Assembly: GCF_900091315.1 (NCBI RefSeq)
Contig: NZ_FLSP01000014.1
Location: 1 to 64,000 of the forward strand
DNA length: 64,000 nucleotides
Source of the DNA: Streptomyces sp. DI166
Lineage (GTDB): Bacteria > Actinomycetota > Actinomycetes > Streptomycetales > Streptomycetaceae
Reading direction: 5' to 3'
This document shows, piece by piece, positions 16,668 to 25,161 of the stretch. How positions within the stretch are numbered: position 1 is the stretch's first letter; the number at the start of each line of letters is the position of its first letter. A model generated the notes under the pieces. It was not told where the DNA came from. It was given only the letters and a program-made list of their open reading frames with translations, and searched no databases. Made by a program: the position numbers and the translations under genes.

Positions 16668-17678
16668 GTGACCGCCACCACCACGGCCCCGAAGGACCGG
16701 AGCGCCGCGCGACGCGGCCGCACCCTGATGAAGTGGTTCGCCACCAGCACGGCCGCGGGACCCCTGGTCGCCCTCCTGGTCGCGGTCACCGTCTTCGCGC
16801 TGACGACCGACACCTTCTTCACCGTCGACAACGGCTCGCTCATCGTCCAGCAGGTGCTCGTCGTGGGCACCCTGGCCATCGGGCAGACCCTGATCATCCT
16901 CACGGCGGGCATCGACCTGGCCAACGCGGCCATCATGGTGCTCGGCACCCTGGTGATCGCCCGGCTCGCCGGGGAGAGCGGGATGCCACCCCTGGCCGCC
17001 CTGATCGTCGGCATCGTGCTGTGCACCGCCCTCGGCGGTCTGTCCGGCGTCCTGGTCACCCGGCTCGCCCTGCCGCCGTTCATCGTCACCCTCGGCGTGC
17101 TCAGCGTCCTCACCGCCACCTCACAGCTCTACGCGAGCGGCCAGAGCTTCCCCGTCACGTCGTCGCTGCTGACCTGGCTGGGGGAGAAGAGCTATCTGTT
17201 CGGGCGGATCGAGGTCACGGTCGGGATGACCGTGATGATCCTGCTGACCGCCGGCGTCTGGTTCGCCCTGACCCAGACCTCCTGGGGCCGCAACGTCTAC
17301 GCCGTCGGCGACGACGAGGAGGCCGCCCGCCTCAGCGGCGTCAACACCAAGCGGGTCGTCCTCAGCGTCTACCTGCTCGCCGGCTTCGTCTACGGCATCG
17401 CCGCCTGGCAGGCGCTGGGCCGCATCCCCAACGCCGACCCCAACGCCTTCCAGCTCGGCAACCTGGAGAGCATCACGGCCGTCGTCATCGGCGGCACCAG
17501 CCTCTTCGGCGGGCGCGGCAGCATCCCCGGCACCATCCTGGGCGCCCTGGTGGTCACCGTCCTGGCCAACGGGCTCACCCAGGCCGGCATCGACAGCCTC
17601 TACCAACAGGTGGCCACCGGCGTCCTCGTCATCGTCGCGGTCGCCGTGGACCGGCTGGTCCGGGTCCGGGCGACATGA
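16668..17678 (+). CDS. Sugar ABC permease (FrcC-like)
   Basis: 336 residues, GTG start three bases after the binding-protein stop. RbsC-family permease with about nine to ten helices and the motifs TAGIDLANAAIMVLGTLV, LPPFIVTLGVLSVLTATSQ, NVYAVGDDEEAARLSGVN and GGTSLFGGRGSIPG. Forms the membrane channel of the Frc-like importer; its ATPase is encoded 2.1 kb downstream at 19818, not adjacent. A large hairpin follows. Confidence 0.9.
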   Translation: MTATTTAPKDRSAARRGRTLMKWFATSTAAGPLVALLVAVTVFALTTDTFFTVDNGSLIVQQVLVVGTLAIGQTLIILTAGIDLANAAIMVLGTLVIARLAGESGMPPLAALIVGIVLCTALGGLSGVLVTRLALPPFIVTLGVLSVLTATSQLYASGQSFPVTSSLLTWLGEKSYLFGRIEVTVGMTVMILLTAGVWFALTQTSWGRNVYAVGDDEEAARLSGVNTKRVVLSVYLLAGFVYGIAAWQALGRIPNADPNAFQLGNLESITAVVIGGTSLFGGRGSIPGTILGALVVTVLANGLTQAGIDSLYQQVATGVLVIVAVAVDRLVRVRAT

Positions 17679-17697
17679 CGAACCGAACGCACGCCCC

Positions 17698-17738
17698 GGG
17701 CGGGGCCGGGAGGCGCGCCGCGCCTCCCGGCCCCGCCC
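17698..17738 (+). terminator. Very strong hairpin between permease and kinase genes
   Basis: A 20-bp perfect inverted repeat (17698-17717 with 17719-17738) almost wholly G and C, separated by one base. There is no T-run. It sits 20 bases after the permease stop and about 55 before the kinase start, so it may be a terminator, an attenuator or a 3'-end stabiliser that lowers kinase expression relative to the transporter. Confidence 0.75.
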
Positions 17739-17793
17739 GCGCGACCACGAGCCCGAGTCCCTTTCCTACCACCCTTGTTTTCCTGGAGAGCAC

Positions 17794-18531
17794 ATGACCA
17801 ACGCCCTCACCGACTCCGGCGCCACGGGGGAGTTCGAGCCGATCTACCACGATCCGCCGCTTCCCGAACTAGCCGAGAGCGCCCTGCGACTTATGGGGCC
17901 GCACCGTGCTCTGCTCGGCATCGTCGGGGAACCCGGAGCCGGGAAGTCGACCTTCGCCGAGCAACTGCTGGCGCGGGTCGAGGCGGTACGGCCCGGGATC
18001 GCCACGGCCGTGTCCATGGACGGCTTCCATCTCGCCCAGCGGGTCATCGACGACCTGGGCATGGCACGGCACAAGGGCACCATCGAGACCTTCGACGGCC
18101 ACGGCTTCGTCGCCATGCTGCGCCGCCTGAGGGACGAGACCGAGCACACCGTCTGGTGGCCGGACTTCAGCCGGGAACTCGAAGACCCGGTCGCGCAGTC
18201 CCTGGAGGTGGCGCCCCGGCACCGGCTGGTGATCGTGGACGGCAACTTCCTGCTGGCCACCCGGCCGCCCTGGGACCAGGTGCGCGGACTGCTCACCCAG
18301 ACCTGGTTCCTCGACGCGGCCCCGGACGAGCGCCGCAGCCGCCTGATGCACCGCTATGTGCGGTACGGCTTCAGCCCGCACAACGCCCGCGTCAAGACCG
18401 AGGGCATCGACGAGCGGACCAGCGCGCTGATCCGCCGTACCGCGCACTTCGCCGACCGGATCCTGAGCGAGCGGCGCCCGCAGGCGTCCCGCGCGCACGG
18501 AGCCGGGGTGCCGTCGCACCACGGCTGCTGA
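17794..18531 (+). CDS. Nucleoside/nucleotide-kinase-family sugar kinase (FrcK-like)
   Basis: 245 residues from ATG 17794 with CTGGAGAG upstream. P-loop GEPGAGKST at about residues 46-54, then SMDGFHLAQRVIDDLG, KGTIETFDGHGFVAMLRRL, WWPDFSRELEDPVAQS and VIVDGNFLL, the usual pattern of PanK/uridine-kinase-like FrcK proteins. In rhizobia FrcK is encoded with the fructose ABC transporter and is proposed to phosphorylate the imported sugar. Convergent with LacI twin 2 (33-base gap). Confidence 0.82.
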   Translation: MTNALTDSGATGEFEPIYHDPPLPELAESALRLMGPHRALLGIVGEPGAGKSTFAEQLLARVEAVRPGIATAVSMDGFHLAQRVIDDLGMARHKGTIETFDGHGFVAMLRRLRDETEHTVWWPDFSRELEDPVAQSLEVAPRHRLVIVDGNFLLATRPPWDQVRGLLTQTWFLDAAPDERRSRLMHRYVRYGFSPHNARVKTEGIDERTSALIRRTAHFADRILSERRPQASRAHGAGVPSHHGC

Positions 18532-18564
18532 GGACGGTACGCCATGCACGCGAGTCGTGGAAGG

Positions 18565-19602
18565 TCAGTTCGCCCCGGCGGCGCAGCCGCACGACTCGCG
18601 GTGCTGGAAGGTCGGCTGGACCAGGACGCGGCGCGGGGCGACGGAGGGATCGGCGATCCTCGACAGGGCCAGCTCGAACGCCTGCTCGCCGATGAGCGCC
18701 GTGGGCTGGGCGATGGCGGTGAGCCGGGGCTGGAACAGGTCCGACCACTCGAAGTCGTCGAAGGCGACCAGCGCGATGTCGTCGGGTACCCGTACGCCGG
18801 CCTCCCGCAGTCCGCGCATCGCGCCGATGGTCATCCGGTTGTTGCCGACCACCACCGCGGTGGGCGGCTCGGCCAACCGCAGCAGAGCGGTTGTCGCCCG
18901 CTGCGCCGGATCGGCCTGCGAACCCCCGCTGACCAGGTACTCCTCCCGCTCACGCAGGTCGCGCCTGGACAGGCCGAGCCGGTAGCCCCGGACGCGCTCC
19001 TCGGTGGTGGCGAGCCCCGGACGGCCGGAGATCATCGCGATCCGGGTGTGGCCGTTCTCGGCGAGGTGGTCGACCAGCCGCGCCGTCGACTCGACGTTCT
19101 CGACGCTGATCTGGTCGGTGTCCTGCCGTACGGCCCGGTCCAGGACCGTCACGGGGACCCCGGCCCGGCGCGCGTAGGCCAGGGTGCGCTCGGTGTCGCC
19201 GGACGGGGCGAGCACTATGGCGCTCACCTTGCGCCGCAACAGCTCGCTCACGGCGCGCAGTTCGCCGTCCGGGTCGTCGTGTGTCTCGGCCAGCAGCAGC
19301 GAGTACCCCTGCTTCGACGCCCGCCGGTCGAGGCCGTGCACGACATCGGCGAAGTAGGGGTTGGAGATGGCGGACATGGCCAGGCCGATGATGCCGAGGC
19401 CCTCCTGCTGCTGCCGGGTGACCTGTTCCGGCACGTATCCGCACGCGGCCACCGCGTCGTGCACCTGCCGGGCGGTGTCGGGGGCGACCGGACGGGTCTG
19501 GTTGAGCACGTGCGAGACCGTCGAGACCGAGACGCCCGCCAACCGGGCCACATCGCTCATGGTGGCCGTCTGCCGCGGCCGTCTGCCTGCCATGCCGGGC
19601 AT
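18565..19602 (-). CDS. LacI-family regulator, twin 2
   Basis: 345 residues from ATG 19602, which has AAAGG eight bases upstream; ATG 19593 is the alternative. It shares the N-terminus MAGRRPRQTATMSDVAR, the recognition helix SVSTVSHVLNQTR and most of the sensor with twin 1. Sequences such as PFDFDEWS-like VAFDDFEWSDLFQPRLTAIAQPT are identical in both, and both end in an SCGC tail. It lies between the kinase gene and the divergent Frc-like ATPase gene, with two TTTGCGCAAA operators in the divergent promoter, so autoregulation and control of the Frc genes are likely. Confidence 0.92.
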   Translation of the reverse strand: MPGMAGRRPRQTATMSDVARLAGVSVSTVSHVLNQTRPVAPDTARQVHDAVAACGYVPEQVTRQQQEGLGIIGLAMSAISNPYFADVVHGLDRRASKQGYSLLLAETHDDPDGELRAVSELLRRKVSAIVLAPSGDTERTLAYARRAGVPVTVLDRAVRQDTDQISVENVESTARLVDHLAENGHTRIAMISGRPGLATTEERVRGYRLGLSRRDLREREEYLVSGGSQADPAQRATTALLRLAEPPTAVVVGNNRMTIGAMRGLREAGVRVPDDIALVAFDDFEWSDLFQPRLTAIAQPTALIGEQAFELALSRIADPSVAPRRVLVQPTFQHRESCGCAAGAN

Positions 19603-19610
19603 CGTAACAA

Positions 19611-19626
19611 CCTTTGCGCAAAGGAA
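19611..19626. promoter_or_regulatory. LacI operator site C
   Basis: CCTTTGCGCAAAGG, a perfect 14-bp palindrome (19611-19624), nine bases upstream of the LacI twin 2 start, as expected for autorepression. Confidence 0.78.
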
Positions 19627-19684
19627 AGGAAGTCGATTCGGACGCTCGGGCCGAGGCTTCCCGACCCCGGTGGCCGAACGCCCC

Positions 19685-19703
19685 GCAAAGGTTTGCGCAA
19701 AAG
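19685..19703. promoter_or_regulatory. LacI operator site D
   Basis: GCAAAGGTTTGCGCAAAAG, carrying the full right half-site TTTGCGCAA plus GCAAAG of the left. It lies about 115 bases before the Frc-like ATPase gene and 75 bases from site C, with the divergent promoters between or beside them. Confidence 0.75.
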
Positions 19704-19817
19704 CTGTACAGAGGGTTTTGGGCGGAGTAGCGTCGGGCGTCGCCAAGGGTTCTCGCCCGGACGGCGCGACGCATCCTGGACCGGCACCGCACGCGGTGCC
19801 GACGACGGAGGTACGTA

Positions 19818-20720
19818 ATGGACACCAAGACGCCGGCCGGATCGGGCTCGCATTCCTCACCCTCCTCCTCGGCGGTCGCCGAGGACGGGGCCCGGATCGT
19901 CATGCGGGCCGAGGGCCTGGTGAAGCGCTACGGGAACGTCGTGGCGATCCGGGAGTCGGACTTCGACATCCGCACGGGCGAGGTCCTGGCTGTGGTCGGC
20001 GACAACGGCGCCGGCAAGTCCAGCCTCATCAAGGCACTTTCCGGCGCGCTCGTCCCGGACGCCGGCACCATCACACTGCACGGCAGGCGGGTGCACTTCC
20101 ACTCCCCGCGCGACGCCCGCGTGCTGGGCATCGAGACGGTGTACCAGACCCTCGCGCTCGCCCCGCAGTTGGACATCGCGACCAACCTCTTCCTCGGCCG
20201 CCCGCGCCGCCGCCCCGGAGTCCTCGGCTCCTGGCTGCGGCTGCTGGACCACCGTGCCATGCGGGAGGAGGCGGCTGCCCAGCTCGACGCGCTCGGCATC
20301 GCCACGCTCCAGGACATCGGCCAGTTGGTCGGGTCACTGTCGGGCGGGCAGCGCCAGGCGGTGGCGGTGGCCCGCGCCGCCATGTTCGGCACCGAGCTGA
20401 TCATCATGGACGAACCCACGGCCGCGCTCGGCGTCCGTGAGTCCGACCAGGTGCTGGAGCTGATCCGGCGGATCCGCGACCGCGGCATCCCCGTCATCCT
20501 CATCAGCCACGACATGCCCCAGGTCTTCGAGGTGGCCGACCGCATCCATGTGCACCGGCTCGGCCGCCGCGCCGCCGTCGTACGGCCCCACGATGTCACG
20601 ATGACGGATGTGGTCAGCCTGATGACCGGCGCGCTGAGCCAGGACGCGGACGGGCGGCTGTTCGAGACCGAGGTCGCGAAGAAGAGACACGAAGGGCACG
20701 GTCCCGCCACGCGGGACTGA
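19818..20720 (+). CDS. Sugar ABC transporter ATPase (FrcA-like)
   Basis: 300 residues from ATG 19818 with GGAGGT upstream. A single ATPase module, as in FrcA, not the double module of RbsA: Walker A GDNGAGKS, signature LSGGQRQAV, Walker B LIIMDEPTAALG, switch ISHD. It lacks its own permease gene and is presumably the motor for the FrcB/FrcC-like pair at 15645-17678, from which it is separated by the kinase and LacI twin 2. An unusual Ser-rich N-terminal ~25 residues precede the fold. Confidence 0.88.
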   Translation: MDTKTPAGSGSHSSPSSSAVAEDGARIVMRAEGLVKRYGNVVAIRESDFDIRTGEVLAVVGDNGAGKSSLIKALSGALVPDAGTITLHGRRVHFHSPRDARVLGIETVYQTLALAPQLDIATNLFLGRPRRRPGVLGSWLRLLDHRAMREEAAAQLDALGIATLQDIGQLVGSLSGGQRQAVAVARAAMFGTELIIMDEPTAALGVRESDQVLELIRRIRDRGIPVILISHDMPQVFEVADRIHVHRLGRRAAVVRPHDVTMTDVVSLMTGALSQDADGRLFETEVAKKRHEGHGPATRD

Positions 20721-20758
20721 CGGCAGCCATCATGTCGGCGCGTACGGCGGCGGCCCGG

Positions 20759-21952
20759 TCAGCCCTTGCTGAGCTGGGCGTCGATGGCCTCGGGCGCGAG
20801 GAGCTGCTCGGAGGCGAGGGTGGCGGCGCCGACCAGACCGGCGTCGCCGCCCAGGAGGCTGTGGGTGATCTGCAGATCGCGCGTGGCCAGCGGGTGGGAA
20901 CCGGCGTAGACGGCCTCGCGGATGCCCGCGAGCAGTGTCTCGCGCGCCTCGGCGAGCGCTCCGCCCACGGTCACCACGGACGGGTTGAGGACGCCGACGA
21001 GATCGGCCACCACGCTGCCGATGGCCCGCCCCGCCTGCCGTACCAGACCGACCGCGTCCGGGTCGCCCTCCCGGGTGAGCGCCACGATGTCCGCGGCCGT
21101 CCGCGCCTCGCGGTCCATGCTCCGCAGGTCCCGGGCGATCGCCCAGCCGGCCGCCTCCGTCTCCAGGCACCCCACGCTGCCGCACCGGCAGACCCTGCTG
21201 CCGCCGCGGCTGAGGTGTCCGATGTCCCCGGCCGCGCCGAGCGAGCCGCGGAACAGCCGTCCGTCGAGGACGAGACCGCTGCCGATGCTCATCCCGGCGT
21301 CCACCATCAGCAGGTCGGGTGTGTCCGGCCACTGCTTGCGCTGTTCTCCGAGGGCCATGACATGGGCGCGGTTCTCCAGATGGACCGGCACCTTCGCGAA
21401 CCGCTCCGCGAAGAACCCACGCAGGTCGTAGGCGTGCCACTTGCCCATCATGGTGGGGGAGTTGATGCGCCCGGTGGCCGCCTCGACCAGACCCGGCAGG
21501 GCGAGGGCGATGGCCCGCACCTCGGCGGCGGCCTTGCCCGAGCGCTCCAGTACGGCCGTGAAGTGCTCGTCGACCTCCCGCAGGACGTGCTCCGGCCCGG
21601 AGTCCATGTCCACCGGGCCGCCGGCCGACGCCAGGATTCCCGCGTCCAGGTCGGTGACCGCCACCCGGCAGTGGTCGAGTCCGAGATCGGCGGCGAGCAC
21701 GGTGCCGGAGCGGTGGTTGAACTCGAACACCTCGGCCGGGCGCCCCACCGAGGCGGAGCCGGGGCTGCCCGCGCCGTAGACGATGTAGCCCGCCTCCAGC
21801 AGGCCGGTAAGCCGGTTCTCGACGGTGGCGCGAGCCATGCCGGAGGCGCGGACGAGCTCGGACCGGGTGCGTGCCCGCTTGTTGCGGATCATGTCCAGCA
21901 GGTGGCCTGCCCCTGCCGCTGCTCGGCCGTTGCGAATCCCCATGCCAGTCAT
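20759..21952 (-). CDS. ROK-family transcriptional regulator (FrcR-like)
   Basis: 397 residues from ATG 21952 (ATG 21943 also possible). N-terminal winged helix (RARTRSELVRASGMARATVENRLTGLLEAGY), then a ROK domain: LAADLGLDHCRVAV phosphate-binding-like strand, zinc motif CRCGSVGCLE, and VGGALAEARE. The segment that holds the catalytic Asp in ROK kinases (ENDA) reads ENRAHV, so it should not phosphorylate sugar, as expected for a repressor. Convergent with the Frc-like ATPase gene. In rhizobia a ROK protein (FrcR) controls frc genes. Confidence 0.85.
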   Translation of the reverse strand: MTGMGIRNGRAAAGAGHLLDMIRNKRARTRSELVRASGMARATVENRLTGLLEAGYIVYGAGSPGSASVGRPAEVFEFNHRSGTVLAADLGLDHCRVAVTDLDAGILASAGGPVDMDSGPEHVLREVDEHFTAVLERSGKAAAEVRAIALALPGLVEAATGRINSPTMMGKWHAYDLRGFFAERFAKVPVHLENRAHVMALGEQRKQWPDTPDLLMVDAGMSIGSGLVLDGRLFRGSLGAAGDIGHLSRGGSRVCRCGSVGCLETEAAGWAIARDLRSMDREARTAADIVALTREGDPDAVGLVRQAGRAIGSVVADLVGVLNPSVVTVGGALAEARETLLAGIREAVYAGSHPLATRDLQITHSLLGGDAGLVGAATLASEQLLAPEAIDAQLSKG

Positions 21953-22110
21953 TATGCCAATCGTGTGAATAATTCGGTTCGGCAGTGGCGGGAAGCCGGA
22001 GCGCGATGAGACCGGGCCGGCACGGAGGCGGGGACGAGGGCATACGCACCGGCCCGGGGACTGGGGCCGGGCCGCTACGGGAGGTCAGGTCGCCGCACCG
22101 GCCCGGAGTC

Positions 22111-24117
22111 TCAGGGCCGCGTCGCCAACTGCGCGCCCAGGGTGGTCACGGCCTCGCGGGCATCCTCGCCGCGGGCCTCCACCCGCACCTCGGTGCCGCA
22201 GTCCGCGCCCAGGCCCAGCACCGCGAGCATGGCCTTGGCGGGGGCCCGCCGACCGGCCGCGGCCAGGGTGATCTCGGAGCGGAAGCGCTGCGCGGTCGCC
22301 ACGAGCTGCGCGGCGGGGCGGGCGTGCAGGCCCTCGGGGTCGGCGACCGTCACGGTGACGGCCCAGCCGTCCTCGCCCAGCGGCTCGGCGGTGACCTGCG
22401 GGGTGGGCGGAGCGGACTCCAGGAGCGCGCGTACGGCGTCGGCGTCGTCGGCGTGCGCGGCCTGACCGGCGACGATCCTGGCCTCGGCGGCGCTCAGCGC
22501 GCCGATGGCGCGCGCGGCGTCCGGCAGGCGGGCGGCGGTCATGGACAGTTCGTCGACGCCGAGACCGAGCAGCAGCGGCTGGATCGCGGGGTCGCTCGCG
22601 GCCTCGCCGCACACGCTGACCGTGATGCCGTGCGCGTGCGCCGCCGCGACGACCAGCCCGATGGCGTGCAGCAGGGCGGGGGTGTGCGGGTCGAGGAGAT
22701 GGGTGACCCGGCCGTTGTCCCTGTCTGCGGCGACCAGGTACTGCAGCAGGTCGTTGGTGCCGACGGAGAAGAAGTCGGCCTCGCGGGCGAGCGCCGAGGC
22801 GGCGAGCACCGCGGCCGGGGTCTCGATCATCACGCCGAGCCGGACCGGCCCGTGCGCCACCTCGTCGGCCGCCAGCTCGGCCCGCACTTCGTCGAGATGA
22901 CCGCGTACGGCGGCCAGTTCCGCGATGCCGGAGATCATCGGCACACAGATCCACACCTCGCCGTGGGCGGCGGCACGCAGGGCGGCCCGGAGCTGGGTGC
23001 GCAGGACATCGGGGGCGTCGAGCAGCAGCCGCACGCCGCGGTGGCCGAGCATCGGGTTGGCCTCGGTGCTGGTCAGCGGGGGCAGCGGTTTGTCGCCGCC
23101 GACGTCGAGCAGACGGATCGTCGTGCGGCCCCCGTCCAGCGCTTGTACGGCCCCGGCATAGGCGGCGAACTGCTCCTGCTCGTCCGGCAGTCCGTCCGCG
23201 GCGAGGAAGACGAACTCGGTGCGGAACAGACCGACCGAGCGGGCTCCGGCCCGGTGGGCGCGTACGGCCTCGTCGGCGGAGCCGATGTTCGCGGAGAGGC
23301 GGACCCGGTGCCCGTCGGCGGTGGTGGCGTGGGGCAGCGGCTCGGCCGCGGCCGACTCCCGGTCGCGGGCGGCGGCGGTGGCCCGCTCGATCTCCTCGGG
23401 GGAGGGGTCGCAGGTCACCGTGCCCCGGTCGCCGTCGACGAGCAGCGGTGCCCCGGCCCGTATCGCCTCAAGACCCGGGACCTGTACGACGGCGGGGATG
23501 CCGAGGGAGCGGGCGAGGATCGTGGTGTGGGCCGTCGGACCGCCGCCGGAGAGCACGAACGCGCGCAGCCGGGTCCGGTCCAGGCCGATGGTCTGCGACG
23601 GAGTCAGGTCCGACGCCACCACGACGGCGTCCTCGGGGAGTTCGGGCTGTCCGGTCCGCCGGGCGGCGCCGAGCACGGTGAGCAGGCGCAGGCGCAGATC
23701 GTCGACGTCGGTGGCCCGCTCGGCGATGCGCGAGCTGTCGGAGGCCCGCAGGGCGTCCGCTTCCGCGGTGAGCACGCGTTGTACGGCGGTGGCGGCGTCC
23801 ACGAGCTGTTCACGCACCGCGGCCGCCAGGCGTTCGCGCAGGTCGGGGTCGGCCAGCATCGCCAGGTGCGCGGCGATGATGCCCTGCCCCTCGGCGCCGG
23901 ACACCGCGGAGCGGAGCGTTTCGAGTTCCTCGGCGGCGCTCTGAAGTCCACTGTCCAGCCGGGTCAGTTGGCCGGCCGCCTGGTCCGCCTCGATACGGGT
24001 CTCCACCAGATGCGTGTCGGGGGAGTTCCACAGCACTGCCGTGCCGCCGGCGATGCCGGGGGAGGCCGGGATCCCGGTGAGCGGGGTCGCCGTGGCCGGT
24101 ACGGAGGGTGTTGCCAT
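22111..24117 (-). CDS. PTS enzyme I fused to C-terminal HPr
   Basis: 668 residues from ATG 24117 (AGGA upstream). Residues ~10-560 are enzyme I: phospho-His site GGGPTAHTTILARSLGIPA, PEP-binding GGDKPLPP and NPMLGHRGVRLLL, FFSVGTNDLLQYLVAADRDN, and catalytic Cys in VCGEAASDP. The last ~85 residues are an HPr domain with phospho-His in GLHARPAAQLVATAQ. At the regulatory Ser46 position the sequence is AKAML, so that Ser is Ala. The protein would pass phosphate from PEP through its own HPr to the divergently encoded IIA. Most known fusions put HPr before enzyme I; here the order is reversed. Confidence 0.92.
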   Translation of the reverse strand: MATPSVPATATPLTGIPASPGIAGGTAVLWNSPDTHLVETRIEADQAAGQLTRLDSGLQSAAEELETLRSAVSGAEGQGIIAAHLAMLADPDLRERLAAAVREQLVDAATAVQRVLTAEADALRASDSSRIAERATDVDDLRLRLLTVLGAARRTGQPELPEDAVVVASDLTPSQTIGLDRTRLRAFVLSGGGPTAHTTILARSLGIPAVVQVPGLEAIRAGAPLLVDGDRGTVTCDPSPEEIERATAAARDRESAAAEPLPHATTADGHRVRLSANIGSADEAVRAHRAGARSVGLFRTEFVFLAADGLPDEQEQFAAYAGAVQALDGGRTTIRLLDVGGDKPLPPLTSTEANPMLGHRGVRLLLDAPDVLRTQLRAALRAAAHGEVWICVPMISGIAELAAVRGHLDEVRAELAADEVAHGPVRLGVMIETPAAVLAASALAREADFFSVGTNDLLQYLVAADRDNGRVTHLLDPHTPALLHAIGLVVAAAHAHGITVSVCGEAASDPAIQPLLLGLGVDELSMTAARLPDAARAIGALSAAEARIVAGQAAHADDADAVRALLESAPPTPQVTAEPLGEDGWAVTVTVADPEGLHARPAAQLVATAQRFRSEITLAAAGRRAPAKAMLAVLGLGADCGTEVRVEARGEDAREAVTTLGAQLATRP

Positions 24118-24198
24118 CAACGGTCCTAGGGTCGGGCGGCCGAGTCGCCGCGGTTGCCTGAGTCTCAACCAGGTTTCAGTTCAAAGTCAACAGATTTA

Positions 24199-24214
24199 TG
24201 TCTAGCGCTAGACA
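24199..24214. promoter_or_regulatory. 16-bp palindromic operator in the divergent PTS promoter
   Basis: TGTCTAGCGCTAGACA is a perfect palindrome located between the EI-HPr gene (start 24117) and the IIA gene (start 24294). Half-sites resemble those of GntR/HutC-family repressors, but it is not the DasR dre consensus. No regulator gene is adjacent, so the cognate protein is unknown. Confidence 0.75.
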
Positions 24215-24293
24215 GAATTCCTGTTTACGCTGCCGTCACCCGCCGCACACGTCCGCGACCGGGTGCATCTCCCCAACCAGCAAGGTTCCTCAC

Positions 24294-24770
24294 ATGTCCG
24301 ACAAACTGTCCCTGCTGGGCCTTCTCCCCGAACAGTCAGTCCTGGTCAACGCCTCGGCGAGCGACTGGCGTTCGGCGATCCGCCTGGCCGGAGAGGGCCT
24401 GATCCTCTCCGGGGCCGCCACCGCCGACTACAGCGACGAGATGATCGCCACGGTCGAGGAACTGGGCCCGTACATCGTCATCGCCCCGGGGCTGGCCCTG
24501 GCCCACTCCCGCCCCTCACCCGCGGTCCGCGCCACCGGACTGTCCTGGGTTTCCCTCAGGACGCCCGTCCGCTTCGGCCACCAGGACAACGACCCGGTCC
24601 GCCTGGTCGTCGGCCTCGCCGCCACCGACCACAGCCAGCACACCGCGGCGCTCGGCGGCCTCGCCCAACTGCTCGCCGACCCCGCGCGGCTGGCGGAACT
24701 CGCCGCCGCCCCCGACGCCGCCACCGTGCGGCGCCTGATCAGCAACTTCGAACCGGAGGTCCAGTCATGA
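24294..24770 (+). CDS. PTS sugar transporter subunit IIA (fructose/ascorbate type)
   Basis: 158 residues from ATG 24294; the frame opens at 24198 but the earlier part runs through the operator. PTS_EIIA type 2 domain with the phospho-His in PGLALAHSRP, DWRSAIRLAGEGLI and PVRLVVGLAATDH. It accepts phosphate from HPr and hands it to IIB. Its stop overlaps the IIB start (ATGA). Confidence 0.9.
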   Translation: MSDKLSLLGLLPEQSVLVNASASDWRSAIRLAGEGLILSGAATADYSDEMIATVEELGPYIVIAPGLALAHSRPSPAVRATGLSWVSLRTPVRFGHQDNDPVRLVVGLAATDHSQHTAALGGLAQLLADPARLAELAAAPDAATVRRLISNFEPEVQS

Positions 24771-25048
24771 AGATTCTCACCGTCTGCGGCATGGGAGTCG
24801 GCAGCAGCATCATCCTGAAGATGAATGTCGAGAAGGCCCTGCGCAGGCTCGGCGTGACCGCCGACGTCGAGGTCGCCGACATCGGCACCGCACGCGGCGC
24901 CGCCGCCACCGCGGACTACATCGTCACCTCCGGCGAACTCGCCCCTCAGCTGGGCGAGGTGAAGGCCCGGATCGTGGTGATCGACAACCTCGTGAACGTC
25001 GACCTCATCGCCGACTCGCTCGGCGCCGCCCTGCGCGAAGCGGGCTGA
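24767..25048 (+). CDS. PTS sugar transporter subunit IIB (UlaB-like)
   Basis: 93 residues. Phospho-Cys loop VCGMGVGSSIILKMNVE at the N-terminus, then a Rossmann-like small domain (VEVADIGTARGAAATADYIV), as in lactose/ascorbate-type IIB proteins. It transfers phosphate from IIA to the sugar bound by the IIC transporter downstream. Overlaps the IIA stop by four bases. Confidence 0.9.
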   Translation: MKILTVCGMGVGSSIILKMNVEKALRRLGVTADVEVADIGTARGAAATADYIVTSGELAPQLGEVKARIVVIDNLVNVDLIADSLGAALREAG

Positions 25049-25161
25049 CGCACCGCACCGCCGCACCCCGCTCTCTCCCCGCACCCCGGGGGCCCAACTC
25101 GCCAGGGGCCCCGCAACCCCCAACTCCCCGCTCTCCCCGCCCGCTCCGAGGAGCACCCCGC

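Noticed and set aside
24199..24214. DasR (dre) site for the PTS palindrome
   Set aside because: The DasR half-site TGGTCT is not present; TGTCTAGC differs in sequence and spacing.
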